From: Diadema setosum
Taxonomy: Eukaryota; Echinodermata; Echinoidea; Diadematoida; Diadematidae
Assembly (NCBI GenBank): GCA_033980235.1
Contig: CM067067.1
Coordinates: 38,009,639-38,073,638 of the forward strand
DNA: 64,000 nucleotides
Reading direction: 5' to 3'
The first letter of the stretch is position 1. The number at the start of each line of letters is the position of its first letter. The notes under the pieces are model-generated. The model did not search any database. It was not told the origin of the DNA and saw nothing but the letters and a program-made list of their open reading frames with translations. Shown here piece after piece: positions 22,932-36,400 of this stretch. The translations under genes were made by a program, and so were the position numbers.

Positions 22932-23704
22932 GGCCGCGTTCATGCGAATTTCGTAGCCAGAATCACAAACATGAATCATGATTCAAAACGGCGTTTCAAA
23001 TCACGGTCTCAGTGGAAGAGCGTTCATGCGGGCTTTCGCAACGCTGATTCTGGCTCTGCTCATCCTTTGCCATTGCGCAGCGGACTGCGCAGTTTGACCA
23101 TGTCTCTGCAACTCGAGCCAGTAGACCTCCTTATGCCAACTGACCAGTCAGTTTATTATAGGACTTTACGTTTTTATTTCGGTGAATACTTTCCAATAAG
23201 CTGTGGCATTCAGGCTCTGCCCACAGATCGAGGAATAATCTTAATTCTTCGTCTCTCCAGTTGTTTTCCCTTGGTAGACACAGCGCTGCAGCCACTACTA
23301 TTACCAACTCAATCGGAGAGTAATTACATGTATTATTATATTAAACAGCTAGATACTATAGAATCGGTGTATGGCGTTGATGTAAACAAACAAGTGCAAG
23401 TATGGTACCGAAACACACGATTCATAAGACGTACACAAGCACGCCAACAGAACAAGAAGCTGTGGGATACCCCATGAGACACGCATGAGCACAGCGCACA
23501 ATGACGTCATAGAATCATGATTGAAATCACGGTTGCATCATGCGGTTTCGGCGATCGTGATTCTGGCAGAATCATGATTCAAAACGCTGTTTTTTCTGCG
23601 TTTCAGATCGGCGTTTTGAAACGCGTTTAAATGAAAAAATCGCATGAACGCAACGCGACTAAACATGTTTAGAAACGCAATTCTAGTTTCGCATGAACGC
23701 AGCC
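22932..23704. mobile_element. TIR element (773 bp) with an open frame
   Basis: Ends are GGCCGCGTTCATGCGAA and TTCGCATGAACGCAGCC (one mismatch). Sub-terminal ATCATGATT / CGTTTTGAAACGC motifs recur in both orientations. A plus-strand frame of ~180 codons (22929-23477) has no domain I recognise and may be chance. The class could be PIF/Harbinger or hAT; the duplication is not resolvable. Confidence 0.65.
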
Positions 23705-23940
23705 TTAATCCTGATTACAGATGACATAGTGGCTCCATCTATTGATATGAATGCTTATCATATAGTTAAAACATAGATATAATGTTTTGTATGTTTGTTT
23801 GTTTGTTTGTTTGTTGTGATTTAAAATTGCTAGACTGTTGATAACTTAAGAAAAAGGGTAAAACATTTGGAGTGGAATTCCAGACAGGACATCCACGGCA
23901 TCGAAACAGATAAAGAGGTAGTCTCTCATTATAAATCATC

Positions 23941-24034
23941 TTAACCCATTGAGGACGGTTTGATTTTGTTACAACACGCATTTCCCATTGACACCTGCCC
24001 ATGTTTACTCAGGACTCATCCTCAACAGGTTTAA
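23941..24034 (+). mobile_element. Family F piggyBac-type MITE, copy 2
   Basis: It is 94 bp, TTAACCCATTGAGGACGG ... TCCTCAACAGGTTTAA. TTAA flanks and CCC/GGG-like ends are the piggyBac signature. The internal CAACACGCATTTCCCAT is shared with copies 1 and 3. Confidence 0.75.
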
Positions 24035-24135
24035 ATACTCACAGAATCCCAAGTCACACTGGCAAACCTTTTTGGAAGTTGAAAGTTCTCAAAGTTTTAC
24101 CACTGTGGCCATAAACTTTCTCAAAAAAGAATTTA

Positions 24136-25454
24136 AAACTAGAAATGTCGCTATGGCGACTGATGCCTCCGCCATAATGCATGATTCTCCCAATAGGCGT
24201 ATAGTACAATGTCTTCACAATGTGTGATCCATGACAGTTTCACATAACTGGCAAAATATTGAAATGACATGTTTGTCAGAAATGTCTTGAACTGGGTTTG
24301 CTATAATTTTCTAAGAGTGCAGGTACACATATTTGGGGAATTTGGGGGAAGTTTATGCATTGAGTAATTTCCAAGGTATGAAGAAAGAGTGTGATGATGG
24401 TACAAAATAGATTTTTTATTGTGTGTGCGTGTTTTTTTTTTTTTTTTTTTTTTTTTTTTTGGGGGGGGGGCATTGAAACCTGGCCTTTGATCCTTAACCT
24501 TTGACCTTCTCGCTGATTTCCCAGAGAATCTCCATTAGGTAATGCATGTATTAAGTTTTGAAACTAATAATACAAGCATTGCATATACTAGTATATGAGG
24601 GAAATAGTAAAATTTTGAGGAGTTGACCTTGACCTTTGACCCCCTGACTATTGACCCATGACCCCTAAATTCCCTAGATAATCCCTGCCAGACAGTACAT
24701 GCATATGTACCAAATTCCACGAAGATACATTGAACCATTTGCAAGAAAAGTGATATTGCAACATTTTCACCTAACCTTTGACCTTTTGACCTTTGACCTT
24801 ATGACATGAAACTCTCTCTGGAGAATCTTTTCGCAGTAGTACATGTCCACACCAAGTTTCAAGAAAATACCTTTGGGCATTGCATAGATATGGGGGAAAA
24901 TGCAACATTTGTAGCATTTGACCTTGACCTTTTGACCTTTGACCTCTTGCCAATGTCACTAAAATCTACTCAACTAATTGCCCCATCATACATCATCCTT
25001 GGACTAAGTTTGGTGAAAGCTGCTTCATCCAGTTTTGAGTTATCACGTAAACAAATAAATTTTAGGATTTGACCTTGATCTTTGACCTTTGACCTCTGTC
25101 CGATTTCACTGAAAAACTAATCAAGTAATTGTCCCATCATACATCATCCTCCAACAAAGTTTGGTGAAATTTTCTCCATCCAGTCTTGAGTTATCGGATA
25201 CAATTTCATGATTTGACCTTGACCTTTGACCTTTGATCTTTAGCCGATTTCACCCAAAATCTAATCAAATAATTGCCCCATCATACTTCATACTTGGACC
25301 AAATTTGGTAAAATTCCAGTAAATATTACTCAAGTTATCGCGTAAACGAAAGCGGACGGACGTACGGACGTACGTACGGACGTACGGACGGACGGACGGA
25401 CAACCCGAAAACATAATGCCTCCGGCACCTCTTCGTGGCGGAGGCATAAAAAAA
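24136..25454 (+). mobile_element. Family A element, copy 1 (AGGTCA direct-repeat arrays)
   Basis: It starts AAACTAGAAATG, then a GTCGCTATGGCGAC palindrome, then GATGCCTCCGCCATAATGC. It contains tandem cores of about 150 bp (visible at about 24947, 25099 and 25243), each with TTGACCTTGACC/TTTGACC blocks and a 'CCAAGTTTGGTGAAA' segment. A CGGA/CGTA microsatellite (25349-25402) follows. The 3' end is a hairpin, ATGCCTCCGGC ... GCGGAGGCATAAAA. The inner TIR is TGCCTCCGCC / GGCGGAGGCA. There is no ORF with a recognisable domain. Confidence 0.75.
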
Positions 25455-26382
25455 TTCTTGCAAAAATTCCCACTCAAACTAGGGAAATTTCCCATACACC
25501 GGTTACTCATATTGTGCAGTTTGAATTAATGTAGCTGCAATTTTGTGAAATTGATCACATGATCAGTCCACTCTGTTTGCAGTGCCTCCAAAGCTGTCAG
25601 ACAGCACACACTACTACTGTGCCATATGTTAATTATATACTTCTCTAGTTGTTATATGTCTTCACTCAGTAAAAACAAAAAACAAAACAAAACAAAACAA
25701 AAACAACAGCTAGTTTGTGTACTTGATATTCAATGGGTCTAATGGTCACTTACAGCTATTACAAATTCAAAACCTGTCATATCTCAAAATAGATTTATGC
25801 CTATCACATCTGGGTAATTCTGCATCTATATAGTTATACCCCACCCACCCCCCCCCCCCAACAAAAAACATAAATAAAATAATAATAAAAAATAATAATA
25901 ATGATAATAATAATAATAATAATAATAACAATTATAATAATGATAATAATTGTGATAATTTTGCTACTTGAACATGAGCATCAACTATAAAGTAACTTCA
26001 TATCCTTATGTAAAGCTTTCCTTTATATTGAGACTATTATTTTTGTTGGGTTGTTGATGCTTTTGTAGAATTTTAGTCATATCATATAGCTCTTTCCCAA
26101 GTTCCCTGACTAATGCAATTCTGCTTGAAAATGCAATATTTTATATGTTACAATTGTGACTGTATTTATCAAGAGCATCTTTATGATTAATGTACATTCT
26201 AACTTGTATCTCTGACTTTGACTGGAACCTAATAATGAGAGTTTGACTAACAAATTAGAGAGTTGGAGAATTACAAAGTTATACTTATGAACTCTATGAT
26301 GCAAATACAAAGGAAAGTTGTTTGTCAACCAGTCTGTCTATCAGAGAAAAGGAAAGGAAGAGAGAGAGAGAAGAAAGAAAAA

Positions 26383-26428
<46 letters not shown>

Positions 26429-27397
26429 TGAAAGAGAAGATCAAGGGAGAGAGAGGGGTAGAGAGAGAAAAAGTTAAAGAAGATGATGGTGTACAGAAAA
26501 TGAGACACACATCTGGTCATGTTTCGGCTTTTGGGGGTAATAGAACCTAACTCCACTTCCTTGTTCGGTATAATGCCAGAAAATTGCTATATTTCAACTG
26601 CTTTGATATTTGGATGATGCAAATTAAAGTAAGGAAATGTCATACAGGACAATTTTCATGTATTGGTAAAATGATGCCCTGGTATAAACTAATAGGGTAT
26701 CCCCACCATTTCTCTTTTGTTAGACAGAAAAAAAAATGTCTGAAAACATCAGGAGTTGTCTCAATGACATGGTGTTTTCCCTAATACCAAACTTGAGCAA
26801 TGTTTCTAGATGGCTTTATTCCTCTGTAAAGGGTCATTGCTCACGTGTGTATTCAAACAAAAGATAGGCAGAGGGTTAAACCTACACACACCCCCAACAA
26901 CAAATTGAAGCCATTCAGAAAGTTTAGGAGATAAATCCAGATTAGCATTGTAACACCAGGGTGATTAGACCAGGGTTAAGGGGATGAGTCCTGAGCACAG
27001 TCTCTGGATTTCCACAAGTTGAATAAAGGGAGAACAAAGAAATGAAAGGAGTTGTGCAGAGGATACCTTGTGAGTAGGGGCAGATGGAGTGAAGACCAAC
27101 CTATTCACCTGGATGCTGGGAAATAATTTGTGCATATATATTTCATTTTGTTGGCAGTAGTCACCATTTTCAGATCCTCCATACATTTACATCAAATTTT
27201 AATTTAAAAAAAAAAATCATTTTTGAAAGAAATATCAAAGCAAAATTGGTATCAAAACATTAACACACTTGTCATATGTCAAATACAAGTTAATATTAGA
27301 TCGCCATTAAATATATCACTATTATCAATAGGTTACCCTCAATCTATTAACCTCAACCTCAAACCATAAACTCAAATGACATTTGGATTGATTGAAA
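25455..27397. other. No gene recognised
   Basis: Contains (AAT)n at 25875-25940, a GA array at 26340-26470 and AT-rich unique sequence. Confidence 0.55.
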
Positions 27398-27840
27398 GCA
27401 GAAATATTGTAGTTCATCAACACATCAGTGAAAATTTGAAGAATTTTTTCAAAGTTTTGCTACCATCATTGCTGGATAAGGAGACTATCACAGTTCATGA
27501 CATCATTACATACAACAATTTAATGAAAATGCTTAAAAAATCAACATATCTTTGCTTTTCTAGCATAATTAAAGAGTATGAGTTACCTCTTTCAAAAAGC
27601 AGGGAAAGGATATTACCCTGAACATATGTCAGTAACAAGTTGATGGACTGTGCACTTTTCATACAAAATTTAATTTTGTGGAATTCTTCATATATTTTCT
27701 TTATGTTGGTGTCCATTATTATGCAATGAACTGTAGTGGTCTTCTTATCCAGCAATGACAGCACTGAAAAATGTAAACCTTTGAATCAATTGTCCATTTT
27801 TTTCTCAAACTATCACTGATGTGTTCTACAAATATTGCTG
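27398..27840. mobile_element. Foldback element (~130-bp arms)
   Basis: AGCAGAAATATTGTAG ... ACACATCAGTG ... CATTGCTGGATAAGGAGAC pairs with the inverse at 27700-27840 (GTCTTCTTATCCAGCAATG ... CACTGATGTGT ... CAATATTGCTG-like end). The unpaired centre is ~170 bp. Confidence 0.65.
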
Positions 27841-28528
27841 CATTCAATTAATCCACATTCATATTTGAGTTTTGGTTTCCTTTAAACAAAATGTATGAAT
27901 AAAAACACACACACACACACTTCAGTACATGAATGTAACAAACATTATTATGCCAACACCATGAAGATATCTATGACCAAATATGATCATGCCAATAAAC
28001 CATTAACTGAAAGGTTTTCACACGACAGTTTACAAGGAAAGTGAAGAAAGGTAAATCCAGTCACATATAGATTTCCAGTTCATGCCATCCTCTCTAGTAA
28101 GAGCCAAAACACTCTGTCCCTCAGATAGGAAATTAAATAGAGGTCCCACGCGTGAGTTAAAGGTCCTATTTGCCTTTGGGAGCAGTGATTTAAAAATGTT
28201 CAAGATATCACATTTGATGCATATGTGCAGGTCTGTTGTATCACAAAATACCCTATCGTCATTGACTGTATAAAATTTTTGCAATAAAACCTAAAATATA
28301 AGGAGATATCAGTATTTTTCTTAATAAATCATAACTGTTGACAGTTCAGTCAGGAAACATTTTTATTATGACTATTGTTTGCATTTTGTGTGTTTAATAA
28401 TACTTAACATCAATTATACTGATTCAGTTTTTTACAGTGGTTGTTTCTATGCCCCCTATCTCACATTTTAGAAGTATTTCAAAGCACTAATGCTGTTTGT
28501 TTGTTTTTTTTTTTCATCAGCAAACGGT

Positions 28529-29367
28529 AAACTAGAAATGTCGCTACAGCGACTGGTTATACCCCAGCCAAACAACATTTCATAAGCTTTGGTCAAAAAA
28601 CTGAGGAAGTAGTTAAATCCGCAAGATCTTTCCTTGATCTTCTGCCATTAATATGCCGTTACCATGGCAACGTACTTTCGGGTACTGTCGAAAAATGCGT
28701 CTTGCACATCTACAACCAAAGGCACACATCTGTACCAAGTTTCATGGAAATTGGGCAAAAACTGAGGAAGTAGTTTGCAACACAACATTTTCCATCATTT
28801 TGGCTCATAATATGTGAGCTGTTACCATGGCAACATACTTTTTGTCACTGTCAAGAAATGTGTCATGCTGACCTATATCCTCAGACAAACATTCAATATG
28901 AATTCCATGAGAATTGGAAGAACACTGATGAAGCAGTTTTGCCATGAAGCATTTTGACCTATATTTTACCAATAACATGCCGTTACCATGGCAACGCACT
29001 TTTTGCCACTGCGGAAATATGTGTCTTGCACATTAACATATTCAGATGAACATCTGTACCTAATTTCATAAAAATTGATCAAAAACTGTGGGAGGAGTTC
29101 GCGACGCAAGATTTGTACCCATTTTTGCCCATAATATGCCGTTACCATGGCAACATACTTTTGGGTACTGTCAAAAAATACGTCTTGCACATCTACAACC
29201 CAAGGCACACATCTGTGCCGAGTTTTATGGGAATCGGTTGAAAACTGAGGAAGTAGTTCGCGACGCAAGATTTGCAACGGACCGACCGCCTGACCGCCCG
29301 ACCGACCGCCCGACCGTCCGCTGATTCCTATATACCCCCTTCAAACTTCGTTTGGCGGGGGTATAAT
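28529..29367 (+). mobile_element. Family B element with four X-box-bearing tandem cores
   Basis: It starts AAACTAGAAATGTCGCTACA, completing a GTCGCTACAGCGAC palindrome, then TTATACCCCAGCCAAAC. Four tandem cores of ~161 bp follow, each holding an exact GTTACCATGGCAAC (28658, 28821, 28982, 29141). A CGACCGACCGCC microsatellite (29277-29322) follows. The 3' hairpin is TATACCCCCTTCAAAC ... GTTTGGCGGGGGTATAA, whose 3' strand is the inverted copy of the 5' TIR. No coding capacity is seen. Confidence 0.75.
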
Positions 29368-30389
29368 TATGCCTTTAATCTCTTGTAGCTCCATGGTTAG
29401 TCACATCTTCTTACACACGCAAAAGATTCCACTTCATTTAATCTTTGTAAAGAGCAGGGTGTTAACCCAGTGAAGTGGTCCACCTATTTGAACCTACCCT
29501 CTCAAGGAAACAGGCAAATGATGCCGGTCCATCTATGGTTCACCTCAGGCGACTAGCGCTAGTCAGCGAACGGTGTCAACTGGGCTCAGTAAATTGTACC
29601 ATACGAAGAACAAGCTTTTCTGAAGCATTTAAATAGCATTCATTTTCCCATGCAATTTTTTTTTCCTGTACTTTAAATAATATAAGAGATAATGGCAGCT
29701 TGGAGAACTATATGATGCTAATTCTATTTTTTTTTTTGGGGGGGGGGGAAGGGAGGTGGGGTTGTTTGTTTGTTTGTTTGTTTGTTTGTTTGTTTTTTAA
29801 CTGGCAAACATTGTTAAGGCCATAAAGCACTTAATTTTGAATTTTTTCAGATTCTTAATTTTTGCCTTTCATTGTTTTGTGAGGGCATCAACGATGAAAA
29901 TCAAATATCATTAGATAAAACAAGAATCTGGAGAAATGAGGAAAAGGGGGTGGGGAGAAAAATTTTAGGGAGCAACTAAGTTGCAAATAATACCAGTAAA
30001 CATAATGACAGCCAGTGAATACTCTTAAATGAAGTAAACAAACATTATGACAAAGTGACAACGTGAAACAATAAGGTTTACATGTCGCAGAAGATCAAAC
30101 ATAACCATCATTATTGTGATGAGAGCCAACAAATTGATGTTTTATAGCACAAATCAGAGGATTATAGATTCTTCTTCATAAAAGAAGACCCAACAAAGGA
30201 TGGTCCGTCTCTTCTCTCGACTATGTTGGCGCCACAAGTAAAATGAGAAAGAAAAGGAAGGAAAACCTGATCAACGCAAAGCTTTTTTCTTCTTTTTCTT
30301 CCCAGGCAAGAAATATTGATCTCCACTGAAACAAACAATACAAGGAATATACGGAGAGAAGATCATTATCTCACAGGACAGACAATAGG

Positions 30390-30474
30390 ATGGCGTCCAA
30401 ACCGAGCTTCGGAGGAATAAAGAAATTGTCGCGGAAGCTGAGTGCCATTGGAGCTGTTGGGACAGTCACTACTG
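30390..30474 (+). CDS. Candidate first coding exon of an unidentified gene
   Basis: An ATG in a good context (A at -3, G at +4) opens MASKPSFGGIKKLSRKLSAI followed by GAVGTVTT. The exon ends in phase 1 at a strong donor (CTG|GTAAGA). The peptide is basic and Ser-rich, codon use looks natural, and the leader upstream is unremarkable. I do not recognise the protein and cannot place its next exon within the window. The long unannotated stretch to the right would be its intron if real. Confidence 0.4.
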
Positions 30475-33400
30475 GTAAGAGAAAAGAAAAGTCCATAAAT
30501 TATTCATCTCTATGCCTCCAGCTTCTTCTTAATCTGTGTTTTGTTGGCCTGGGAGTGCCTCCTAAACTTTTGTTTTCAACTGAAAGGTTTATCGTGTGAC
30601 TTGTGGAAGACGAAGGCATCTTCGCATCAGCTTCTCTCATCATCATCATTTCTTTCCACCCTTTTACTATCTCCGTCTGCTCCATCCTCCCTTTCCTTCT
30701 CAAACTCCTCCAATCATTTCTTCCTTCTGTCTCTCACCCTGTGGCTTGCTTGATTGTGTGTGAGACATGGCATGTTTGTATGTGAGAAGAACAATAAAAA
30801 TCGAACAGACTTGTGAACTTTGCAAGCCAATCAATACAATGTGAGGAATGCATTCGTTATCGCCATGATTCAAAATGTACCTTAAAGGTACAGGCATTCA
30901 CAAAGTGTGTAAGGGCTGGTGCGTTGCCATAAGTGCAGTGAACTTAGAATTATTGATGTGATGTTCTGAAGGAAAAAAAAAAAAAAAACATCAGATGTAT
31001 AATTGATCATTTTCCACCTGCTTCAAACATGCAAATTGAAGATTTGACAGTTTTTATTACAACTCTATGAATGTCTTTAATCTTTGACTTTGAGTTTGTA
31101 ACATACCAGTCCATGGCAATGAGCAAAATAGAAACATGTAGAAATGTAAACATATTCTTACTTGGCAATCCATGAAGCTTTATTATCATACATGTATCTT
31201 AAAGATCAACTGAAATAGAGTACTGCCAACATTACTGGCAATAATATGATGGCAAGTGATAAAAAAAGATGGAAGATTGCTGATTATGATGTGGTTGTAC
31301 TCCATTCCAATAATTTTCAATAAATGAAATGCTTCGAGAAAATTGATTAGGAATTTTTGGAGAAAATTGTAAAAGCTTAACTATGGATTCCATTATGGAA
31401 AGTACATGTATACTTGAAATATAATGGGCATGATAACATTCTTTGATTTGGAGTATTTTGTGATTATTTCTCCCCCCCCCCCAAAAAAAAAAAAAGCAAA
31501 ACAAAACAAAAAACAAGCAAGCAAACAAACAAACAAACAAACAAACCCAGATTACTGAGCAGCAGACATACACAATGGGGGTTACTTACATGTATGAATT
31601 AATTAGTGGTATTCCATATACATTTTTAACTATAACATACAGGATTGCCAAGAATCTTTTCATCTGTTGTATAATTAGAGTGACTTCCATCCAAAAATAT
31701 CTAGCGTTACTGTACTTCATTTACACTACATGTACATTGTATTTCCTGCAGAGCTGTGTGTTGCTGTTATATATGTCCTCATTTATTTTGACTTCCATCC
31801 ATTATAGGAAAACGTAACATTTCAGTATTTTAAAATATATATAATTTGTTTCTTTGATTTTATAGCATGACACCAGAGTTTAGAGACATCGGCATCATGT
31901 ATTAATAGGGCCCTACAGCTTAGCTTTTTGAAATTGGAAACATGTGAACCAGTGCTGTTAAACTTCAAACTCTGGTCATGAACACTATTCACTTAAGAGT
32001 AAACATCATTTGATACAGTAGAGTTAAAGGAACAAATATCTTTATCTTATCATTAACAATCTTTTTTTTTACTTGTTTCATTCAATCTTAAAAACTTTAG
32101 CTGACCATATTCCCCTACCTGTTCTCACTGCTCTAACTGCTTTAAAGCTTCCACAACAGAAGCACTTCAATACAAAGAACAAGACCATTGAACACAGATG
32201 TGGGAAAACACCAGTCTGTTACAAGATTACTTGGTGGATTACGAGCAATCTATATATTTTACTTTCTTTCTATTTTTCTTGGTGGGTTTTCTTCTAGATC
32301 GTTTTTTTTTTTTGGGGGGGGGTCATCATATCCAGTGTAGCATCTAGTATATTTAGTCTTTGACTGTAGACCTCTGAAAATTGAATAATTTCAGAATGTA
32401 TACAAGGAATAGAGGGAAATCTAAGCTTTGTCAAGCAATATTGATGAGACTCTCTCACTTTTTGGAGTTCTTGTAGACTATCCATCTACCTATCCACAGA
32501 AAAGATGCTGGCATAGAACAGGCTACATGTTTAAGAAAATGTACAATTCATGTCATAAATTTGCCTTGAGAGCTATTGGTATACATATAATGTAAAGGAG
32601 CATTTGTGTTTCAGAGAAGAGAATTCATAGCAGAAGGTCAAAAAAACATGACCAGTTCAGTATTTCTAAGAAAGAAAAATCTTGAGTTTACACCATCTTT
32701 ACACTTCCTTCACAAGACATGAGTGAAAGGCGTTGGGGAAAGGAATGAAAGGTGGCTGAATGGAAAGACTAAGTGTCACTCCCAGATGGTGACTTCTCAA
32801 GGGAGGCTCTAAAGACACCATTGGGAGCCCCCCTGAAAAGGACCTCTATGGGATTGGTAACAGGACCGAGTGAAAGGCATTCATCCAACCTGGAAACAAT
32901 GGCAACCTTCCTTTGGTCCATCAAGTGAAGCTAGGCAGGTCTAGGTCCTATTGTCCATCCCAGCTCTCTCCCTCTCTTTTCCTCTTTTTCTTGTCCGCAA
33001 GTTCAATAAGCCCAGTGAAGGGATGGGGTACACTCAATGTAAGTCCTGTACACTATTCATCAGCAAGACATGACGCTACCTGTTGTCATGCAAATGAGCG
33101 GTCTGGCAAAGTCACAGGTTTCGACCAATGGGGTGAAAGGATGCTTGACGGACAAGGATACAAGTGAGGCAGATCCCTTGGTTAGAAGCTTGGTTATGAG
33201 ATGGGGGGAGGAGTTGCATGGGTACCCCCTGCACAGTTTGGGGGTAATCAATAAGCACTCACAAGGAAAAAAAAGGGGGGTGTTATGGATCGACTGGTCC
33301 ATCATTTCTATAAAGGACAGACTTTGGCGGGAGATGCTTTCACTATTTGGATCAACACTCGGGAGGATAAGTCAGCAGTTTTGTAACGCAGAGCTCTAGG

Positions 33401-36400
33401 TCGGTTTATTGGAGCGAGTGGGCTGGTACATTTCTCACAGGTAGTGTACTGTCTGTAGGCAAAGAACTGGAGTTGTTCACTTGCTGTAACTTCACTGGAA
33501 GTCAAAAACTTTCTGTGATTTTTTTTTTTTTTAAACTGGTGAAGCATATCTACATTTGATTCTTCCTTTAGTGAATTAGTTCTGTGCCTTGCCCTTCTGT
33601 TCATAACCATATTACTTCAGTATAGGACATGTAGCTTCTGACAGTCAAGTTGTCAGTCAGTGTTATATTCATATCTTGTCAAGATACTAATTTTTTGTTT
33701 CTGTATGGTAGTTTTAGTCAAAAACTGTAAGTCAAAGTTTATTATTTTTATCTTACAGGTGACCAATTATGTATATTGTATGGAATGTTTGTAATGTTTC
33801 TAACCCCACAGAGTCTATGGTGAAAGTTAATTTATCATCTGGGGCAGTATGATTTGGAAGTGGAGAACTAATCCATCCATGTGAAGGTATTTTGATATAC
33901 TTTCTCTTACAAGCAGGTTCTCACCTTTCTGCTGCATTTTACGTCATGGGAACCTAATGGTTGCAATGACTTTCTCTAGAAGGCTACGCAAGTTAAACAG
34001 TTGGCTATAATAGCCAACAGATCACACAAAGTTGGTTTGCTAGTGAGCTTACACAGTTGACAAACATAAGTTTCTCCTACTTTTTTTTTTCTTCACCATT
34101 AGCCACCGGTTAAAGCCCTCAAACATTGGTCTTAATCAAACAAGGCTAGGTCCTGCTACAATTTGTCCTCCCTGAGTCCAGTATCCAATTCCATGTCTGG
34201 TCAACTCTATCTAGTAGCCTGTGTACATTTCTTACTCAGGCCAACACAATTGACCGCTGCCACAGGTCCCTTTAAGTAAGTATGTATATTTCCTTGTTCA
34301 CATTTTGTTCTTTCTTACCAAGTATCCTTCATGGAACTTTCCTCTCTCTCTTTTTTTTTTGTGAGGGGGAGATATATTCTTGCCTTTGCCTCTCATACAC
34401 AGGAACATCCCCCCATTCATGGCAGAATCCGTAGGTATCAAAAGGTTTTGGATGTAGAAAAAGATCTAGGCTGCTGTGGTAAGCACTCCGGGTTCGTCAT
34501 AGAGAGTGGAGATAGACAATTAAGTGGCTGAAGAAAAGGTGGGTTGCGGCTTCAGTTATGTAACAGAGCATGAGAGAGGGAGAGTGTGTGAGTGAGTTCA
34601 TGCCTCCTTCTTTTTCATTCTCGCTAATCCTTCTCCCCGCCACGACAATGGAAGTGTGCAAGTGGGCATTTACACTGTGGCGAAAACGAGAGAGTGAGGA
34701 AATTCCGTGCAGGGCATAGGGTGAGAAATGAGGGAGATAGCCGCCGTTTCTATCATGGCATTCACACGTGGTTAGACTACTGGAGCATGGTACATTGGTA
34801 CATTGGTACATTGTATCATGACATGTCTTGGAAGTTAGATGGGCAACTATACAGCATGGTAACTATGCAACTACTACTTTGACCTGATTTTCTCACTGCG
34901 AAACTTTCTGAGAACAGCGAGATATCCTTGTAATGTAGGTGGTGATTGAGAAGACATCTTGATACTTTAAATACTAACCTGCAAGTTCTTCAAATGATAT
35001 GTCATCTCTGCCCATTTTGCATTGGGTGATGGGTGCGTTTTGACAGATAATCTTAGGAATAAATTTGTAGTCTTGCTTTGCTGAGTGCCTGATAAATAAT
35101 GCATCAGGTTATGTTACATTGACTATACTTTTTGTATATACCTTACTACAACTTACTTCCTAATATGTTTGTATCAAATAACCATTCTACAAATTCAGAA
35201 CATATTGAGTGACTACAACACTTCTTTTTTAGTTTTTCAATATGTCTTCTGTTTATCAAAAAAAGAAAAATAAAAGATGGCTACAACTCTAAAAAGTCTG
35301 TAGCTTAATAGATCTGTCACTTTTAATCTACTGCTGGTAAACTCTGATTACAAGGTAGGCAAGGCTTTTTTCCACCTGACCAAGGACTTTAACTCAAGTT
35401 GCAATGGAGACTAGATCTTCCAAGAGCCACCACGGGGGAAATACAGCAGAGGCCACGCCATCCTACGCTTCAAGTCGCCAGGACAGATCCTTCAGAAACC
35501 ATTCCAAATAATATTCCTCAGTGTTCTTTGGTTTTTGTGGAACAGCTCCTGTGAATTTCCAAAGACCATGAGTTGTCCCACAAAGAACACAGATCGCTGT
35601 GTGTCATCCCTTTGGTATGCCAAGCAGGTGGAATGTACCAGCGCCACACCTGTTAAACACCTGTTTCTCTGGATTCATTATACCACATACCTCTCTGCAG
35701 TTCTGCGGTAATTTACACTGAAATTCACCATCATGGACAATTAGTATTGATTGGGTAATTATGAAGGTATTCTAAACATCATTTATAAAGACATTCTAAA
35801 CAAAGATTTTCCCCATGTTTATGCTTTCAATTTATCTTAACATCCTCTACAGCTAGTGACTAAAACACAAGGAAGGCATTGCTTATGTAATCTCAGTATC
35901 AAGCGGTACCAGCATAGTGAAAGATAGAAACGTAACTGAAACTTGCAGAGATATAGGATGGAGTGAAAACATTGCTGGTATGGTATTTGAAATAGAACAT
36001 TTTGGTTTCTCATTCTATAATCTTAAAAGGCATTACTTCATAGCCTATGTTCATACACTCAATAATTTCCACACATATTAGGAGGAAATTCATATCTTCA
36101 TCTGATTTCAATATCAAATATCAATCTATAGAAGAATTGCAGAAGGCATTCTTCTTTCAGCAAAAAAGTTGCTTATGTTGCATAGTTTTCATACAGGTAA
36201 TTGCCATTTTGACTTTGCCCTATATACTCAAAATAACTGAGTAACTAATAATCTCACCTGTTGTTTTCTGTGTATTTCTATCATGCAAGTTTTACAGCCT
36301 TGCTTAACTTCACAGGTGAAAATCATGTTTGCATCATCCGTGGTTAAACAATTCTAACTTCCATGAAGTCACAGCTCACTCTATGGTAGAATAATTTTAT

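Noticed and set aside
28650..29160. Regular 14-bp repeats every ~161 bp considered as a CRISPR-like array
   Set aside because: Spacing is far too long, spacers are homologous to each other, and the sequence is eukaryotic.
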